NCBI GenBank assembly: GCA_044337515.1
Contig: JBIINK010000005.1
Span: 8,677 to 72,676, forward strand
DNA: 64,000 nt
Reading direction: 5' to 3'
DNA from: CAJBVG01 sp044337515
GTDB taxonomy: Bacteria; Bacteroidota; Bacteroidia; Sphingobacteriales; Sphingobacteriaceae
A model generated the notes under the pieces. The model searched no databases and had not been told where the DNA came from. It saw only the letters and a program-made list of their open reading frames with translations. The translations under genes were made by a program, and so were the position numbers. Shown piece by piece: positions 34,381-43,324 of this stretch (its first letter is position 1; each line of letters starts with the position of its first letter).

Positions 34381-35061
34381 ATGGGATTCATGTATATTAT
34401 AATGATCGGGTTTTTACTTCTTAGCTTTATTATTAGCTGGAGATTTAAATCGAAGTTCAATGAGTATTCACAACAAATGTTGATGAATGGTATGTCGGGT
34501 AAAGAGATTGCCGAAAAAATGTTAAACGATCACGGCATTTCCGATGTAAAAGTTATTTCAGTAGAAGGTTCTTTATCGGACCATTATAACCCAGCAGACA
34601 AAACAGTTAATCTTAGTCCTGACGTATATCATGGTAGATCAGTAGCATCTGCTGCTGTTGCTGCACACGAGTGCGGTCACGCAGTGCAACACGCTACAGC
34701 TTACTCATGGTTGAACTTCCGTTCTGCTATGGTTCCAGCTTTATCAGTTAGTTCAAAATATATGCAGTGGATACTATTAGGTGGTATATTATTGCTTAAT
34801 ACATTTCCTGCATTATTATTAATCGGTATTTTATTGTTTGCATTAACAACTGTGTTTAGTTTTATAACGCTACCTGTAGAGTTTGATGCAAGTAACCGTG
34901 CGATTGCTTGGTTAGAAACCAATAACATTACCCAACGTAATGAAACTGAAACTGCTAAAAGCGCTTTGAAATGGGCAGCTAGTACCTACGTGATTGCAGC
35001 CTTGAGTTCATTAGCTACATTGGTATATTACATTATGATCTTTATGGGGCGACGTGACTAA
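34381..35061 (+). CDS. Membrane zinc metallopeptidase, YugP family
   Basis: A 226-residue membrane protein. An N-terminal helix (about 4-20) is followed by a soluble segment containing the zinc site AAHECGHAVQHA (H96, E97, H100), and then two or three hydrophobic helices (about 120-165 and 195-220). The third ligand is likely in FDASNRAIAWLE. It matches the neutral zinc metallopeptidase family represented by B. subtilis YugP, of unknown substrate. It may take part in membrane protein turnover. Confidence 0.88.
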   Translation: MGFMYIIMIGFLLLSFIISWRFKSKFNEYSQQMLMNGMSGKEIAEKMLNDHGISDVKVISVEGSLSDHYNPADKTVNLSPDVYHGRSVASAAVAAHECGHAVQHATAYSWLNFRSAMVPALSVSSKYMQWILLGGILLLNTFPALLLIGILLFALTTVFSFITLPVEFDASNRAIAWLETNNITQRNETETAKSALKWAASTYVIAALSSLATLVYYIMIFMGRRD

Positions 35062-35531
35062 AATTGGGTTACTAGATTAATAAGTTATTGGGTTATTTTT
35101 GAAAGTGTGGGTGATTGATTAAGAGTGGGTGATATGAATAGCTTTGAAGAATTAGAATGTTGGAAAAAAAGTGCTGAACTTAGAAAAGATATTTCTGTTT
35201 TAGTAAAGTCTTTTCCAACATTTGAAAAATATGCTTTATCTAGTCAAATGATTAGATGTTCGAGATCTGTCACGAACAATATAGCTGAGGGTTTTGGACG
35301 TTTTCATTTTCAAGAGAATGCTCAATTTTGCAGACAATCTAGAGGTTCTCTTTTTGAATTAATTGATCACTTATCAATAGCTCTTGAAGAAGAATATATT
35401 GATGAGGAGAAGTACCTTGAACTTAAATCTAGTTGTTTGAATTGTATTAAAATTCTGAATGGTTATATTAAATATTTGTTAGACGCAAAACATAATAACA
35501 AATAACTCAATAACCTAATAACCTAATTTAA
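35061..35531. repeat. Inverted repeats bracketing the intact four-helix-bundle gene
   Basis: The left arm at 35061-35100 and the right arm at 35499-35531 pair over about 30 positions with three mismatches and one 8-base bulge. Words are GGTTATTAG and GTTATTGGGTTATT. The right arm includes the last codons and stop of apaG. The gene lies entirely in the loop. Confidence 0.8.
35134..35505 (+). CDS. Four-helix-bundle protein (IVS/S23-like)
   Basis: A 123-residue protein from the ATG at 35134 (MNSFEELECWKKSAELRKDI); a GTG three codons earlier is possible but the paralogue at 18095 also starts MN.SFE. It contains MIRCSRSVTNNIAEGFGRFH and QFCRQSRGSLFELIDHL, the diagnostic motifs of the family found in 23S rRNA intervening sequences and, as free genes, in many Bacteroidota. 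The fold is a pentameric four-helix bundle in known structures; nucleic-acid binding has been proposed. It lies inside an inverted repeat built of iterated words. Confidence 0.92.
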   Translation: MNSFEELECWKKSAELRKDISVLVKSFPTFEKYALSSQMIRCSRSVTNNIAEGFGRFHFQENAQFCRQSRGSLFELIDHLSIALEEEYIDEEKYLELKSSCLNCIKILNGYIKYLLDAKHNNK

Positions 35532-35909
35532 CTTGAACGAGCATAGCAACTGAAACTCCGGAATCTGCACATCAAATAATTGTTCATCAACAATTCGTTT
35601 GAAAGTATAAGCTCCCCACATTTTTCCCATTTCTGTTTTTAGATTACACCCAGATACATACTCGTGTATTTCGCCTGGTTCTAAAATGGGTTGTACACCA
35701 ATTACTCCTTCGCCTTCAACTTCTCTATGAGTTCCATTAGAGTCGAAAATAAACCAATGTCTTGATAATAATTGAACCGTATAATCAGATTGGTTTTCGA
35801 TTTTGATTTTATACGCAAACATAAAATGAGAATTCGCCGGATTAGAATACTCCGCCTGGTAAGTCGTTTCGACTGTTATCTTAACACCTTCTGTGATTTT
35901 AGTTGCCAT
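35523..35909 (-). CDS. apaG: ApaG protein
   Basis: A 128-residue single-domain protein with an Ig/fibronectin-like beta fold. Typical segments are ANSHFMFAYKIKIENQSDYT, VQLLSRHWFIFDSNGTHREV and GVQPILEPGEIHEYVSGCNL. ApaG proteins are linked with diadenosine tetraphosphate and cobalt/magnesium phenotypes in enterobacteria, but the molecular role is unresolved. It is a single gene here, and its last codons lie in an inverted-repeat arm. Confidence 0.95.
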   Translation of the reverse strand: MATKITEGVKITVETTYQAEYSNPANSHFMFAYKIKIENQSDYTVQLLSRHWFIFDSNGTHREVEGEGVIGVQPILEPGEIHEYVSGCNLKTEMGKMWGAYTFKRIVDEQLFDVQIPEFQLLCSFKLN

Positions 35910-35957
35910 AATTATATTATGGGATAAATATAAAAGTTTGCTGTTTATTTCAAACTA

Positions 35958-36947
35958 TTAAACTGATAATATTAGATTAAGTTTTGAAATTTCTTCGAAC
36001 AAATCTAATATCTCTTCTGTTGTGCCTGCCTGCACCAGCTTCATTCTATATTCTTTGAAATTTTCAATTCCCTTAAAATAGTTTGCATAATGTCTACGCA
36101 TTTCAAATATGCCTGTTTTAGTGCCTTTCCACTCAATTGATTTCTCGAAATGAGTTCTGCAGCTTTCTACTCGCTCTTCCATGGTTGGTGGTGCTAATTT
36201 TTCACCTGTTGCATAGAAATGCTTTATCTCTCTAAATATCCAAGGATAACCAATTGCCGCTCTTCCCACCATAATGCCATCTACTTCATACTCTTTCATC
36301 CAAAGCATCGCTTTCTCTGGTGAGTCGATGTCTCCATTGCCAAAAATAGGAATACTCATGCGTGGATTCTTTTTCACCTCACGGATTAATGTCCAATCGG
36401 CATGCCCCTTATACATTTGTGAACGTGTTCTACCGTGTATTGTTAAGGCTTTTATTCCAACATCTTGTAATCGCTCAGCTACCTCTACTACGTTTTTAGT
36501 ATTATCATCCCAACCCAATCTGGTTTTTACAGTTACAGGTAAATGAGTAGCTTTAACAACCGCCTCCGTCATCTTCACCATTTTATCAATGTCCTGAAGT
36601 AAACTAGCTCCAGCACCTCTACAAGCTACATTCTTTACGGGACAACCATAGTTAATATCGATTAAATCTGGATTAGCCTGAGTTGCGATTTCTGTCGCCT
36701 CTCGCATCGATTCAATATTGCTTCCAAAAATTTGAATTCCTATTGGGCGCTCATATTCGAAAATATCAAGCTTCGCCTTGCTCTTCGCTGCATCTCTAAT
36801 CAAACCCTCCGAGGAGATAAATTCAGTATACATCATGTCCACGCCATTTTGCTTACACACAAATCGGAAAGGTGGATCACTCACATCTTCCATTGGTGCT
36901 AACAATAATGGGAACTCTCCCAATTCAATATTTCCTATCTTTACCAT
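35958..36947 (-). CDS. dusB: tRNA-dihydrouridine synthase, DusB type
   Basis: A flavoenzyme that reduces specific uridines in tRNA to dihydrouridine with NADPH and FMN. From the ATG at 36947 (MVKIGNIELGEFPLLLAPM) it has 329 residues; the frame extends 11 codons further upstream with a poor start. Signatures are APMEDVSDPPFR, DINYGCPVKNVACRGAGASL (the catalytic cysteine is in GCP or ACRG by family alignment), VKTRLGW, GRTRSQMYKG and GRAAIGYPWIF. The C-terminal helical tRNA-binding domain is present. Confidence 0.93.
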   Translation of the reverse strand: MVKIGNIELGEFPLLLAPMEDVSDPPFRFVCKQNGVDMMYTEFISSEGLIRDAAKSKAKLDIFEYERPIGIQIFGSNIESMREATEIATQANPDLIDINYGCPVKNVACRGAGASLLQDIDKMVKMTEAVVKATHLPVTVKTRLGWDDNTKNVVEVAERLQDVGIKALTIHGRTRSQMYKGHADWTLIREVKKNPRMSIPIFGNGDIDSPEKAMLWMKEYEVDGIMVGRAAIGYPWIFREIKHFYATGEKLAPPTMEERVESCRTHFEKSIEWKGTKTGIFEMRRHYANYFKGIENFKEYRMKLVQAGTTEEILDLFEEISKLNLILSV

Positions 36948-36997
36948 AATATACATTGCAAAAATAAATAAAATATTCATTCTTAATCGATTATTAA

Positions 36998-37903
36998 ATG
37001 CAACCTAGAAGTTTCATGCAAAATATGCTCAGGCTATTACTTTTATTTGTCGCGTTTAATTTAATAGGCTCTGTAGTTACCCTTGTATTATTACGTAGCC
37101 TATTTAATATTGACGGGGTTGATGTTCTTAAACAACTCCAAAGTGCAGATGTTAGTGCATCTACTATTAATGCACTAAAATTTATGCAATTCATTCAAGT
37201 ATTTTTTTCTTTTATTATTCCAGCTCATTTATTTGCACGCTCACAATCCAATAATCAAGTAATCGATTATTTAAATTTACATACCACACATTGGAAACAT
37301 TTTTTAATTGGAGCTCTTTTGATATTCGCCATTTCGCCATTAGTTACTTTTTCATCAGTCATTAATGAGCAAATTACTTTCCCAAGTTATTTTTCAAACA
37401 TCGAACAGTATTTTAAACAACAACAAATTCAATCTCAAAAATTCGCTACTCTATTTTTAAAAGACAATACGGGTAAAGATTTACTTATCAATTTATTTGT
37501 TGTAGGAATATTAGCCGCCATTTCCGAAGAATTATTTTTTAGAGGTGTTCTTCAAAAATTATTGATAAATCATTTTAAAAATATGCACCTAGCCATCATC
37601 GCTTGTGCAATTTTGTTTAGCGCCTTACATCAGGAGTTCTATGCTTTAATTCCTAGGATTTTATTGGGACTATTATTAGGATATGCCTACGTATACTCCA
37701 AATCCTTATGGGTGCCTATACTCATTCATTTTATAAATAATGCAGGAGCAGTGCTATTAGATTCGTTGTACAAACAAGGCATTACCACTTTCAATCCAAA
37801 TTCGAACGATTATTTTGGTACTGCTGGAGTTTTAATTTCATTTGTCGCAACAATTGCTTTATTTTGGTATTGGCAAAAAAACAAAGCGCCTAGTATACTT
37901 TAG
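36998..37903 (+). CDS. CPBP family intramembrane metalloprotease
   Basis: A 301-residue membrane protein with about eight hydrophobic helices. The CPBP (CaaX protease/bacteriocin-processing) motifs are EELFFRGVLQKLL, FSALHQEFYALIPRILLG and PILIHFINNA, which carry the conserved glutamates, arginine and histidines. The substrate is unknown. It is the first gene of a tight unit with DUF2007, cdsA and psd (gaps of 2, -4 and 22 bases). Confidence 0.88.
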   Translation: MQPRSFMQNMLRLLLLFVAFNLIGSVVTLVLLRSLFNIDGVDVLKQLQSADVSASTINALKFMQFIQVFFSFIIPAHLFARSQSNNQVIDYLNLHTTHWKHFLIGALLIFAISPLVTFSSVINEQITFPSYFSNIEQYFKQQQIQSQKFATLFLKDNTGKDLLINLFVVGILAAISEELFFRGVLQKLLINHFKNMHLAIIACAILFSALHQEFYALIPRILLGLLLGYAYVYSKSLWVPILIHFINNAGAVLLDSLYKQGITTFNPNSNDYFGTAGVLISFVATIALFWYWQKNKAPSIL

Positions 37904-37905
37904 TT

Positions 37906-38112
37906 ATGGAGAAAGATTGGATTAAAATTTACACCTCAGCCAACTCCTATAATGCATCATTAGTTGCAACCATTTTGCAAGATCACGATATAGAAGTGGT
38001 AGAATTAAATAAACGCGATTCCAGTTATATGAATTTTGGAGAAGTGGAATTATATATACACCCTAAAAATTTTGATACTGCTATCGAAATTATTATTAAA
38101 AACGAATTATGA
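37906..38112 (+). CDS. DUF2007 domain protein
   Basis: A 68-residue protein: MEKDWIKIYTSANSYNASLV followed by a beta-alpha-beta pattern (HDIEVVELNKRDSSY, VELYIHPKNFDTAIEII). DUF2007 is a small ferredoxin-like putative signal-transducing domain with no proven role. It overlaps the start of cdsA by 4 bases (ATGA), so translation is coupled to phospholipid synthesis. Confidence 0.85.
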   Translation: MEKDWIKIYTSANSYNASLVATILQDHDIEVVELNKRDSSYMNFGEVELYIHPKNFDTAIEIIIKNEL

Positions 38113-38918
38113 ACAATTTCCTTACAAGAACAATCACTGCCGTATTTTTTTCGATTACTTGCGTAGCTTGTATTTTTTTCGGTGGGTATATTCACTTATT
38201 GTTTTTTATTTTTTCAATACTAGCCTTTAATGAATATTTAAAAATTAATGGTCCTAAAAAAAGAAAAGCATTAAATCGTTTATATGTTTTATTTGCTTTA
38301 ATAATGTCGGCAACATTTGCACTAGCTCAATTAGGTGCAATTGATGAGAAATATATTTGGATCAATGTTTTTTCAATGGCTTCTATTTTTCTAATTGAAT
38401 TGTATCAAAAAGAACAACTTCCTTTTGATCAAATTGGCAAGCTCATTCTTGGTTATGCTTACGTTATTATTCCTTTCGCCATGTTTACCGGTCTAGGGTA
38501 TATCGTATCTGGAGATTATAATTACGAAATCCCTTTAGGCTTTTTGTTTTTAGTTTGGGCAAATGATAGTGGCGCTTATGTATTTGGAATTACATTAGGC
38601 AAAAACAGACTATTCGAACGCATTTCTCCAAAGAAATCATGGGAAGGCTTTTTCGGTGGACTAATCATCGCTGGTATAGTAGCCTATATCATCTCTCTTT
38701 ACTTCCAAAGCATCAATACCACTCATTGGCTAACCTTGTCAGCAATTATTGTTGTATTTGGTACTCTTGGCGACTTAATAGAATCGATGCTGAAAAGAAG
38801 TAAGGACATTAAAGATTCGGGAAACATACTACCTGGACATGGTGGTATTTTAGACCGCTTTGATGCTTTATTAATCGCAGCTCCACTTGTTTACGCCTAT
38901 CTGCATCTTTTTTTATAA
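38109..38918 (+). CDS. cdsA: Phosphatidate cytidylyltransferase
   Basis: A 269-residue membrane enzyme that makes CDP-diacylglycerol from phosphatidic acid and CTP. Seven or eight helices are visible. The C-terminal signature is SKDIKDSGNILPGHGGILDR with FDALL, and KKSWEGFFGG is the second conserved block. Together with psd, it supports phosphatidylethanolamine synthesis; the phosphatidylserine synthase is not in the window. Confidence 0.95.
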   Translation: MNNFLTRTITAVFFSITCVACIFFGGYIHLLFFIFSILAFNEYLKINGPKKRKALNRLYVLFALIMSATFALAQLGAIDEKYIWINVFSMASIFLIELYQKEQLPFDQIGKLILGYAYVIIPFAMFTGLGYIVSGDYNYEIPLGFLFLVWANDSGAYVFGITLGKNRLFERISPKKSWEGFFGGLIIAGIVAYIISLYFQSINTTHWLTLSAIIVVFGTLGDLIESMLKRSKDIKDSGNILPGHGGILDRFDALLIAAPLVYAYLHLFL

Positions 38919-38940
38919 ATTTGCCTACTAATTATTTATC

Positions 38941-39600
38941 ATGACGTTACATAAAGAAGGAACCGCTTCCATTATTTTGGCCCTATTATTTGGTGCCCTA
39001 GTTAACTTTAGTACTTACTATTTTGCCCCTAATACTGCATGGTTACATGTTTTTGGCATTATTTTAAGTGCTTTTATACTAATTGTTATCCTACAGTTTT
39101 TTAGAAAACCACTTTTCGATATCACTCCTAATGATTCTATTTTATTAGCTCCTGCAGACGGTAAGGTTGTTGTTATTGAAGAAGTTGAAGAGACAGAATT
39201 CTTCAAAGATAAACGCATTCAAGTGTCGATTTTTATGTCGCCTTTAAATGTTCATATCAACAGAAACCCTGTTTCTGGTACTGTTAAGTATGCAAAATAT
39301 CATCCAGGACTATATTTAGTAGCATGGCACCCAAAGTCGTCTACAGACAACGAACGTACTACTGTAGTATATGAAAGAGCGAATGGTATGCAAGTCTTAA
39401 TGCGCCAAATTGCTGGAGCATTAGCTCGCCGCATCGTTTATTATGTAAAAGAAGGAGATCAAGTTACTCAAGGCGGAGAAATGGGCTTTATAAAGTTTGG
39501 TTCTCGTGTTGACTTATATTTGCCTTTAGGCACTAAAATTGATGTTAAACTAAATGATGTTGTTAAAGGTGGTAAAACTACCATTGCAACATTATCGTAA
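38941..39600 (+). CDS. psd: Phosphatidylserine decarboxylase family protein
   Basis: A 219-residue proenzyme of the short, archaeal/Bacteroidota-like type. Two N-terminal hydrophobic helices (about 10-60) are followed by DGKVVVIEEV, VSIFMSPLNVHINRNPVSG and the self-cleavage site KFGSRVDLYLP, where the serine of GS becomes the pyruvoyl group. It converts phosphatidylserine to phosphatidylethanolamine at the inner membrane. It is the last gene of the CPBP-DUF2007-cdsA-psd unit. Confidence 0.93.
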   Translation: MTLHKEGTASIILALLFGALVNFSTYYFAPNTAWLHVFGIILSAFILIVILQFFRKPLFDITPNDSILLAPADGKVVVIEEVEETEFFKDKRIQVSIFMSPLNVHINRNPVSGTVKYAKYHPGLYLVAWHPKSSTDNERTTVVYERANGMQVLMRQIAGALARRIVYYVKEGDQVTQGGEMGFIKFGSRVDLYLPLGTKIDVKLNDVVKGGKTTIATLS

Positions 39601-39689
39601 CAATCTTTAATTAAATAACTTTTTTAGTTAAATTGCGTTATAATACAAAGAGTTAGAAATAAACTTTAATCAAATAATTTAAAATCGAT

Positions 39690-39929
39690 ATGAAAAAAAC
39701 ATTATTAATGCTTGCTTTAGTAGCTGCTACTTCAATGGTTGCTTTAGCTAATGGTGACGGTAAAAAAGACGGTAAGAAAGACGGTAAGAAAGATGCTTGC
39801 TGCTCTAAAGACAAAAAAGAAGTTGCTGCTAAATCATGCTGCTCTAAAGACGGTGCTAAAACAGCTAAAGTAGAGAAGACAGAAAACACTGAGAAAGTTG
39901 CTGACAAAGCTGCTGCTCCAAAAAACTAA
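39690..39929 (+). CDS. Small exported Lys-rich protein with paired-cysteine motifs
   Basis: A 79-residue protein with a clear signal peptide (MKKTLLMLALVAATSMVALA). The mature part is very hydrophilic and contains GDGKKDGKKDGKKD (three GKKD repeats) and two copies of a CCSKD unit (ACCSKDKKE and SCCSKDGAK), followed by a Lys/Glu/Ala-rich tail. The paired cysteines could bind metal, but this is a guess. I recognise no family. The codon use is coherent, and the frame stops cleanly before a word-type repeat. Confidence 0.7.
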   Translation: MKKTLLMLALVAATSMVALANGDGKKDGKKDGKKDACCSKDKKEVAAKSCCSKDGAKTAKVEKTENTEKVADKAAAPKN

Positions 39930-39939
39930 TTTTTGTACC

Positions 39940-39990
39940 AAGTATTATGTATTATGTATTCATTTACATAATACTTAATACTTAATACAA
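39940..39990. repeat. Word-type inverted repeat, AAGTATTATGTA words
   Basis: AAGTATTATGTA (39940-39951) pairs exactly with TACATAATACTT (39965-39976), and both sides carry extra TTATGTATT or ACTTAATA copies. It separates two convergent genes. It shares words with 33056-33096. Confidence 0.75.
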
Positions 39991-40001
39991 CCTTTACAAG
40001 T

Positions 40002-40847
40002 CTATTGCTTTATAAATTTAGTTGCTCCTAGCAACTCATTCTCGTTGTAAAGCTTAATAAAATATACCCCTGCAGACATTCCTGTCTTTTCTAATTGCAA
40101 ATCAACATCAACCATTCCTTCTGATTGATAAATAATTTTTCCTGTTAAATCTAAAATTTCAACACGGTCAAATTTAATATTGTTTTCATTTTTAATATAG
40201 ATATGGTGATAAACGGGATTCGGAAAAATTGAAATTCCAATCGCTGCTAATTCATCTTTATTAATACCAATCGCGATTTTTTCTTGAACAGTATATGTTG
40301 TTTTAATGATTGAATCTCCATTGGAAGATCCATCACCATTGGAATTATTGAAGCATCCATAAAATGTAACCGCTCCCGTTCCAGCAGCTGGTGCTGTCCA
40401 GAAAAACGACCAAGTTTTTTGTCCACCAGAACCTGTAATTCCCGACTGCGTATGAGTTAGGTATTTGCTTCCACCTGTCATTTGTGTTTCAGTAGCATTT
40501 ATTAATGCCATAGTGCCTCTTTTTACTCCAGCAGTAGATTGAGGTGAAATCTGTAAGCCAAAGGTGTTTCGATTGGGAGATGATGTAGATGTTGCGGTAA
40601 TGGTGTACTTTATCCCGGGAGTATATCCATCAACAGGTATATCAGATGAAATTATGTTTGATTTCGTAGTAACCGTATTTCCAGTATGGCAACCAGCTAG
40701 TGCGCAAGTGTTTCCTCCATCTCCAGGTGAACCAGTTCTTGAACTCGGCGCTCCTGTAGGGTCTGTATGTGCATTATTGTATACAGATCCAACAAAAATG
40801 GTAATAAATGAAACAGTAAAAGTGAGGGTAAGTAATTTTTTTTTCAT
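40002..40847 (-). CDS. Choice-of-anchor V-type secreted protein with T9SS tail
   Basis: From the ATG at 40847 (MKKKLLTLTFTVSFITIFVG) the protein has 281 residues; the earlier in-frame ATG adds 12 residues that do not look like a signal. After the signal, TGAPSSRTGSPGDGGNTCAL with the paired cysteines of CALAGCHTG is the opening of the choice-of-anchor V domain (about 25-190), a beta-sandwich related to reelin domains. The last 80 residues are a type A sorting domain: ISIFPNPVYHHIYIKNE, EILDLTGKII, MSAGVYFIKLY and KFIKQ. Confidence 0.82.
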   Translation of the reverse strand: MKKKLLTLTFTVSFITIFVGSVYNNAHTDPTGAPSSRTGSPGDGGNTCALAGCHTGNTVTTKSNIISSDIPVDGYTPGIKYTITATSTSSPNRNTFGLQISPQSTAGVKRGTMALINATETQMTGGSKYLTHTQSGITGSGGQKTWSFFWTAPAAGTGAVTFYGCFNNSNGDGSSNGDSIIKTTYTVQEKIAIGINKDELAAIGISIFPNPVYHHIYIKNENNIKFDRVEILDLTGKIIYQSEGMVDVDLQLEKTGMSAGVYFIKLYNENELLGATKFIKQ

Positions 40848-40901
40848 AATTATTAATTTTTGGGTGTATAAACACACAATCAATAATTATTCCGAAAAAG
40901 C

Positions 40902-42029
40902 TTAGTCAACAAAATCGTTACTCTCGTTTTGATGAATAATAGTTCTTGTTGGATAGGCAAAACTTGAACCATGTTTCATTACAATATTAGTAATGGCATA
41001 ATTCATTTCTTCCTTAATTTTTAGATACTCATAATAATCCATCATTTCGATGAAATACAATACCATTAAACGAATCGAGTAATCGCCGAAATCTTCGAAA
41101 ACAGCCACTCCTTCTTCGTTCATGCTTGGGTGGTTATTAATTAGGGTGTTAATTTCTGATACGATTAGTTTTATTTTCTCCGGACTAGTCTCATAGGTTA
41201 AGCCAATAGTGAATTTTACTCGTCTGAAGTTTCGAAGTGTCAAATTCTCTAATGCATCTTCAATCATTTTCTTGTTCGGCAAAGTAATGATACTTCTGTC
41301 TATACTTCTAATTTGAGTGCTTCTAAAGCCAACCTTCTCAATGGTACCTTCAATATTATCAACCTTAACTAAATCACCAACTACAAATGGCTTATCAATA
41401 AAAATGGTAAACGATCCAAATAAGTTTTCTAAACTATCTTTTGCAGCTAAAGCAACTGCTATACCTCCAATACCTAATCCCGTAATTAATGTTAGTACAT
41501 TAATTTCAAACACCATACCTAGTAAAACAAATACGCCAATAATGACTACAAGTATTTTTGCTAATTCACGAATAAATAAAACTAACTGATCATCAGATTT
41601 GGTATCAGTTAAGCTTGCTTTGTATGCAAATACTAAAGCAATAAAATCAATGATTCTTAATATAATCCAATTGATGGAAATGATTACAAAAAACATGAAC
41701 AACTTATCGATTATGTCGAAGTAGGTGATGTCTAGTTTTTTTCTTTTCATAAGCACTTCATGAAAAGGATAGTTTAACTGATTAATTGCCCAATATATTA
41801 TTGTGGCCATTAATAAGAGTTCAATTGGTTTTACTAATAACTCAACAAACTTATCTATTTTAACTTCTGCAGAAAATTGTTTAAATAATTTAAATAATAA
41901 TCTACTAAAGAAACGCGAAAACATTTTTAGGAAAATAAATCCAAAAAATAAAATCCCTACAAACCAGGCATATTGTTCTATACTGTTTCCGAAAAATACT
42001 TGTTGTAATAAATTCTCTAAAGAAAACAT
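40902..42029 (-). CDS. Mechanosensitive ion channel, MscS family
   Basis: A 375-residue membrane protein. Five hydrophobic stretches (about 15-35, 70-90, 105-130, 150-180, 185-200) precede the MscS beta domain. The pore-helix-like LITGLGIGGIAVALAAKDSL is Ala/Gly-rich as in TM3 of MscS, followed by FGSFTIFIDKPFVVGDLVKV. The family opens under membrane tension to release solutes. The ATG overlaps the TAA of the upstream dehydrogenase gene (TAATG), so the two are coupled, an arrangement with no obvious functional meaning. Confidence 0.92.
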   Translation of the reverse strand: MFSLENLLQQVFFGNSIEQYAWFVGILFFGFIFLKMFSRFFSRLLFKLFKQFSAEVKIDKFVELLVKPIELLLMATIIYWAINQLNYPFHEVLMKRKKLDITYFDIIDKLFMFFVIISINWIILRIIDFIALVFAYKASLTDTKSDDQLVLFIRELAKILVVIIGVFVLLGMVFEINVLTLITGLGIGGIAVALAAKDSLENLFGSFTIFIDKPFVVGDLVKVDNIEGTIEKVGFRSTQIRSIDRSIITLPNKKMIEDALENLTLRNFRRVKFTIGLTYETSPEKIKLIVSEINTLINNHPSMNEEGVAVFEDFGDYSIRLMVLYFIEMMDYYEYLKIKEEMNYAITNIVMKHGSSFAYPTRTIIHQNESNDFVD

Positions 42030-43255
42030 TATACGAGTTGTTTAAGTGCTATTTCAAAACTTGTTTTTGCAATTTGTGTTTTAGAATTATTATGAGCAAA
42101 TGTTTTTTCAATCGCGTTGCGAATGATAATTGAAGTGTCTTCGAAAATTGCTTCATCACTCATTAAAACTCCTTTATTCATTAAGTATGCGAAGACTCTA
42201 GCCATTCCACAATTTGAAATAAAATCCGGAATTAAACTCAAGTTTTCATCTGCATATTCTCCTGTAGGTCCGAAGAAAATTTCTGGATCTGCAAACGGAA
42301 CATTCGCTCCACAAGCAATAACTTCCATTCCTGCTTTTTTCATTCGCTCTACTTGGTCCTTCGTTACTAATCTCGATGCCGCTGCTGGAATAAATATTTC
42401 TGCGTGTAAATCCCAAACCTTAGCATTGATCTCTTCAAAAGAAATTAAATGCTCACTTACTAATGTATTACCTTTTCTATTAATAAACAATTCGCGAACC
42501 TCTTCAAAAGTAAATCCGTCTTCATTTATTAATCCACCTACACGATCAATTATAGCAATAACTTTTGCTCCTGCTTGTGTTAAATAAAATGCGGCTGCAG
42601 CTCCAACATTTCCAAAGCCTTGAACAATTACTCTTTTACCAACGATGCTGCCACCGTAAATATTATAAAAATGACGAGCTGATTCTGAAACTCCAAAACC
42701 AGTAATCATATCCGCAACTAAATATTTTTTCTCTACAGATGGAGAATATTTTTCATCTTCCAATACTTTCGAAACACCAAATCTTAATTGTCCGATTTGT
42801 TGAATTTTTTCGTTTTCGTGCGCTTTAAAGTGTCCATTAATTACGCCTTCTTGTGGATGCCATAAACCACATGCTTCTGTCATCGGAATTACTTCGTGAA
42901 TCTCATCTACGTTTAAATCACCACCAGTACCGTAGTAGTTTTTCAACAAAGGAATAACTGCTTTATACCATCTCTCTAACACGCCTTTCTTACGTGGATC
43001 AGCAGGGTCGAAGTTGATTCCTGATTTTGCTCCGCCAATCGCCGGACCAGAAACCGTGAATTTTACTTCCATCGTTTTCGCTAAGGATTCTACTTCGCGC
43101 TTATCTAAGCCTTTTCTCATTCGAGTTCCACCACCAGCTGCTCCACCTCTTAATGAGTTAATTACTACCCATCCTTCGGCTTCCGTTTCAGCATCTTTCC
43201 ACTCGAAAACTATTTCGGGTCTTTTTTCTTCGTATTTCTTTAATAAGTCTTTCAT
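42029..43255 (-). CDS. Glu/Leu/Phe/Val dehydrogenase
   Basis: A 408-residue oxidative deaminase. The dimerization and substrate domain carries GGTRMRKG and SGPAIGGAKSGINFDP (catalytic lysine K77 region); the NAD-binding domain has VQGFGNVGAAAAFYL. It interconverts an amino acid and its 2-oxoacid with NAD(P). Which amino acid is used cannot be decided by eye; the family includes glutamate and branched-chain enzymes. It lies downstream of rplS, from which it is separated by a terminator. Confidence 0.9.
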   Translation of the reverse strand: MKDLLKKYEEKRPEIVFEWKDAETEAEGWVVINSLRGGAAGGGTRMRKGLDKREVESLAKTMEVKFTVSGPAIGGAKSGINFDPADPRKKGVLERWYKAVIPLLKNYYGTGGDLNVDEIHEVIPMTEACGLWHPQEGVINGHFKAHENEKIQQIGQLRFGVSKVLEDEKYSPSVEKKYLVADMITGFGVSESARHFYNIYGGSIVGKRVIVQGFGNVGAAAAFYLTQAGAKVIAIIDRVGGLINEDGFTFEEVRELFINRKGNTLVSEHLISFEEINAKVWDLHAEIFIPAAASRLVTKDQVERMKKAGMEVIACGANVPFADPEIFFGPTGEYADENLSLIPDFISNCGMARVFAYLMNKGVLMSDEAIFEDTSIIIRNAIEKTFAHNNSKTQIAKTSFEIALKQLV

Positions 43256-43272
43256 TTCGATGTTATTTTAAA

Positions 43273-43306
43273 ATAAAAAACCCCCAGCTTTTGTGGGCTG
43301 AGGGTT
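43273..43306 (-). terminator. Rho-independent terminator after rplS
   Basis: AACCCCCAGC (43279-43288) pairs with GCTGAGGGTT (43297-43306) with one mismatch. On the minus strand it is followed by TTTTTTATTTT. Confidence 0.85.
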
Positions 43307-43324
43307 CTTCTATAAATTAAGAGA

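Noticed and set aside
39653..39907. Frame opposite the GKKD protein
   Set aside because: It has repeated SFLPSFLPSFLPS, which is only the antisense of the GKKD repeats, and no signal on its own.
40002..40847. Possible haem-binding CxxCH motif
   Set aside because: The motif is CALAGCH, with four residues between the cysteines, which is the choice-of-anchor V opening rather than a c-type haem site.
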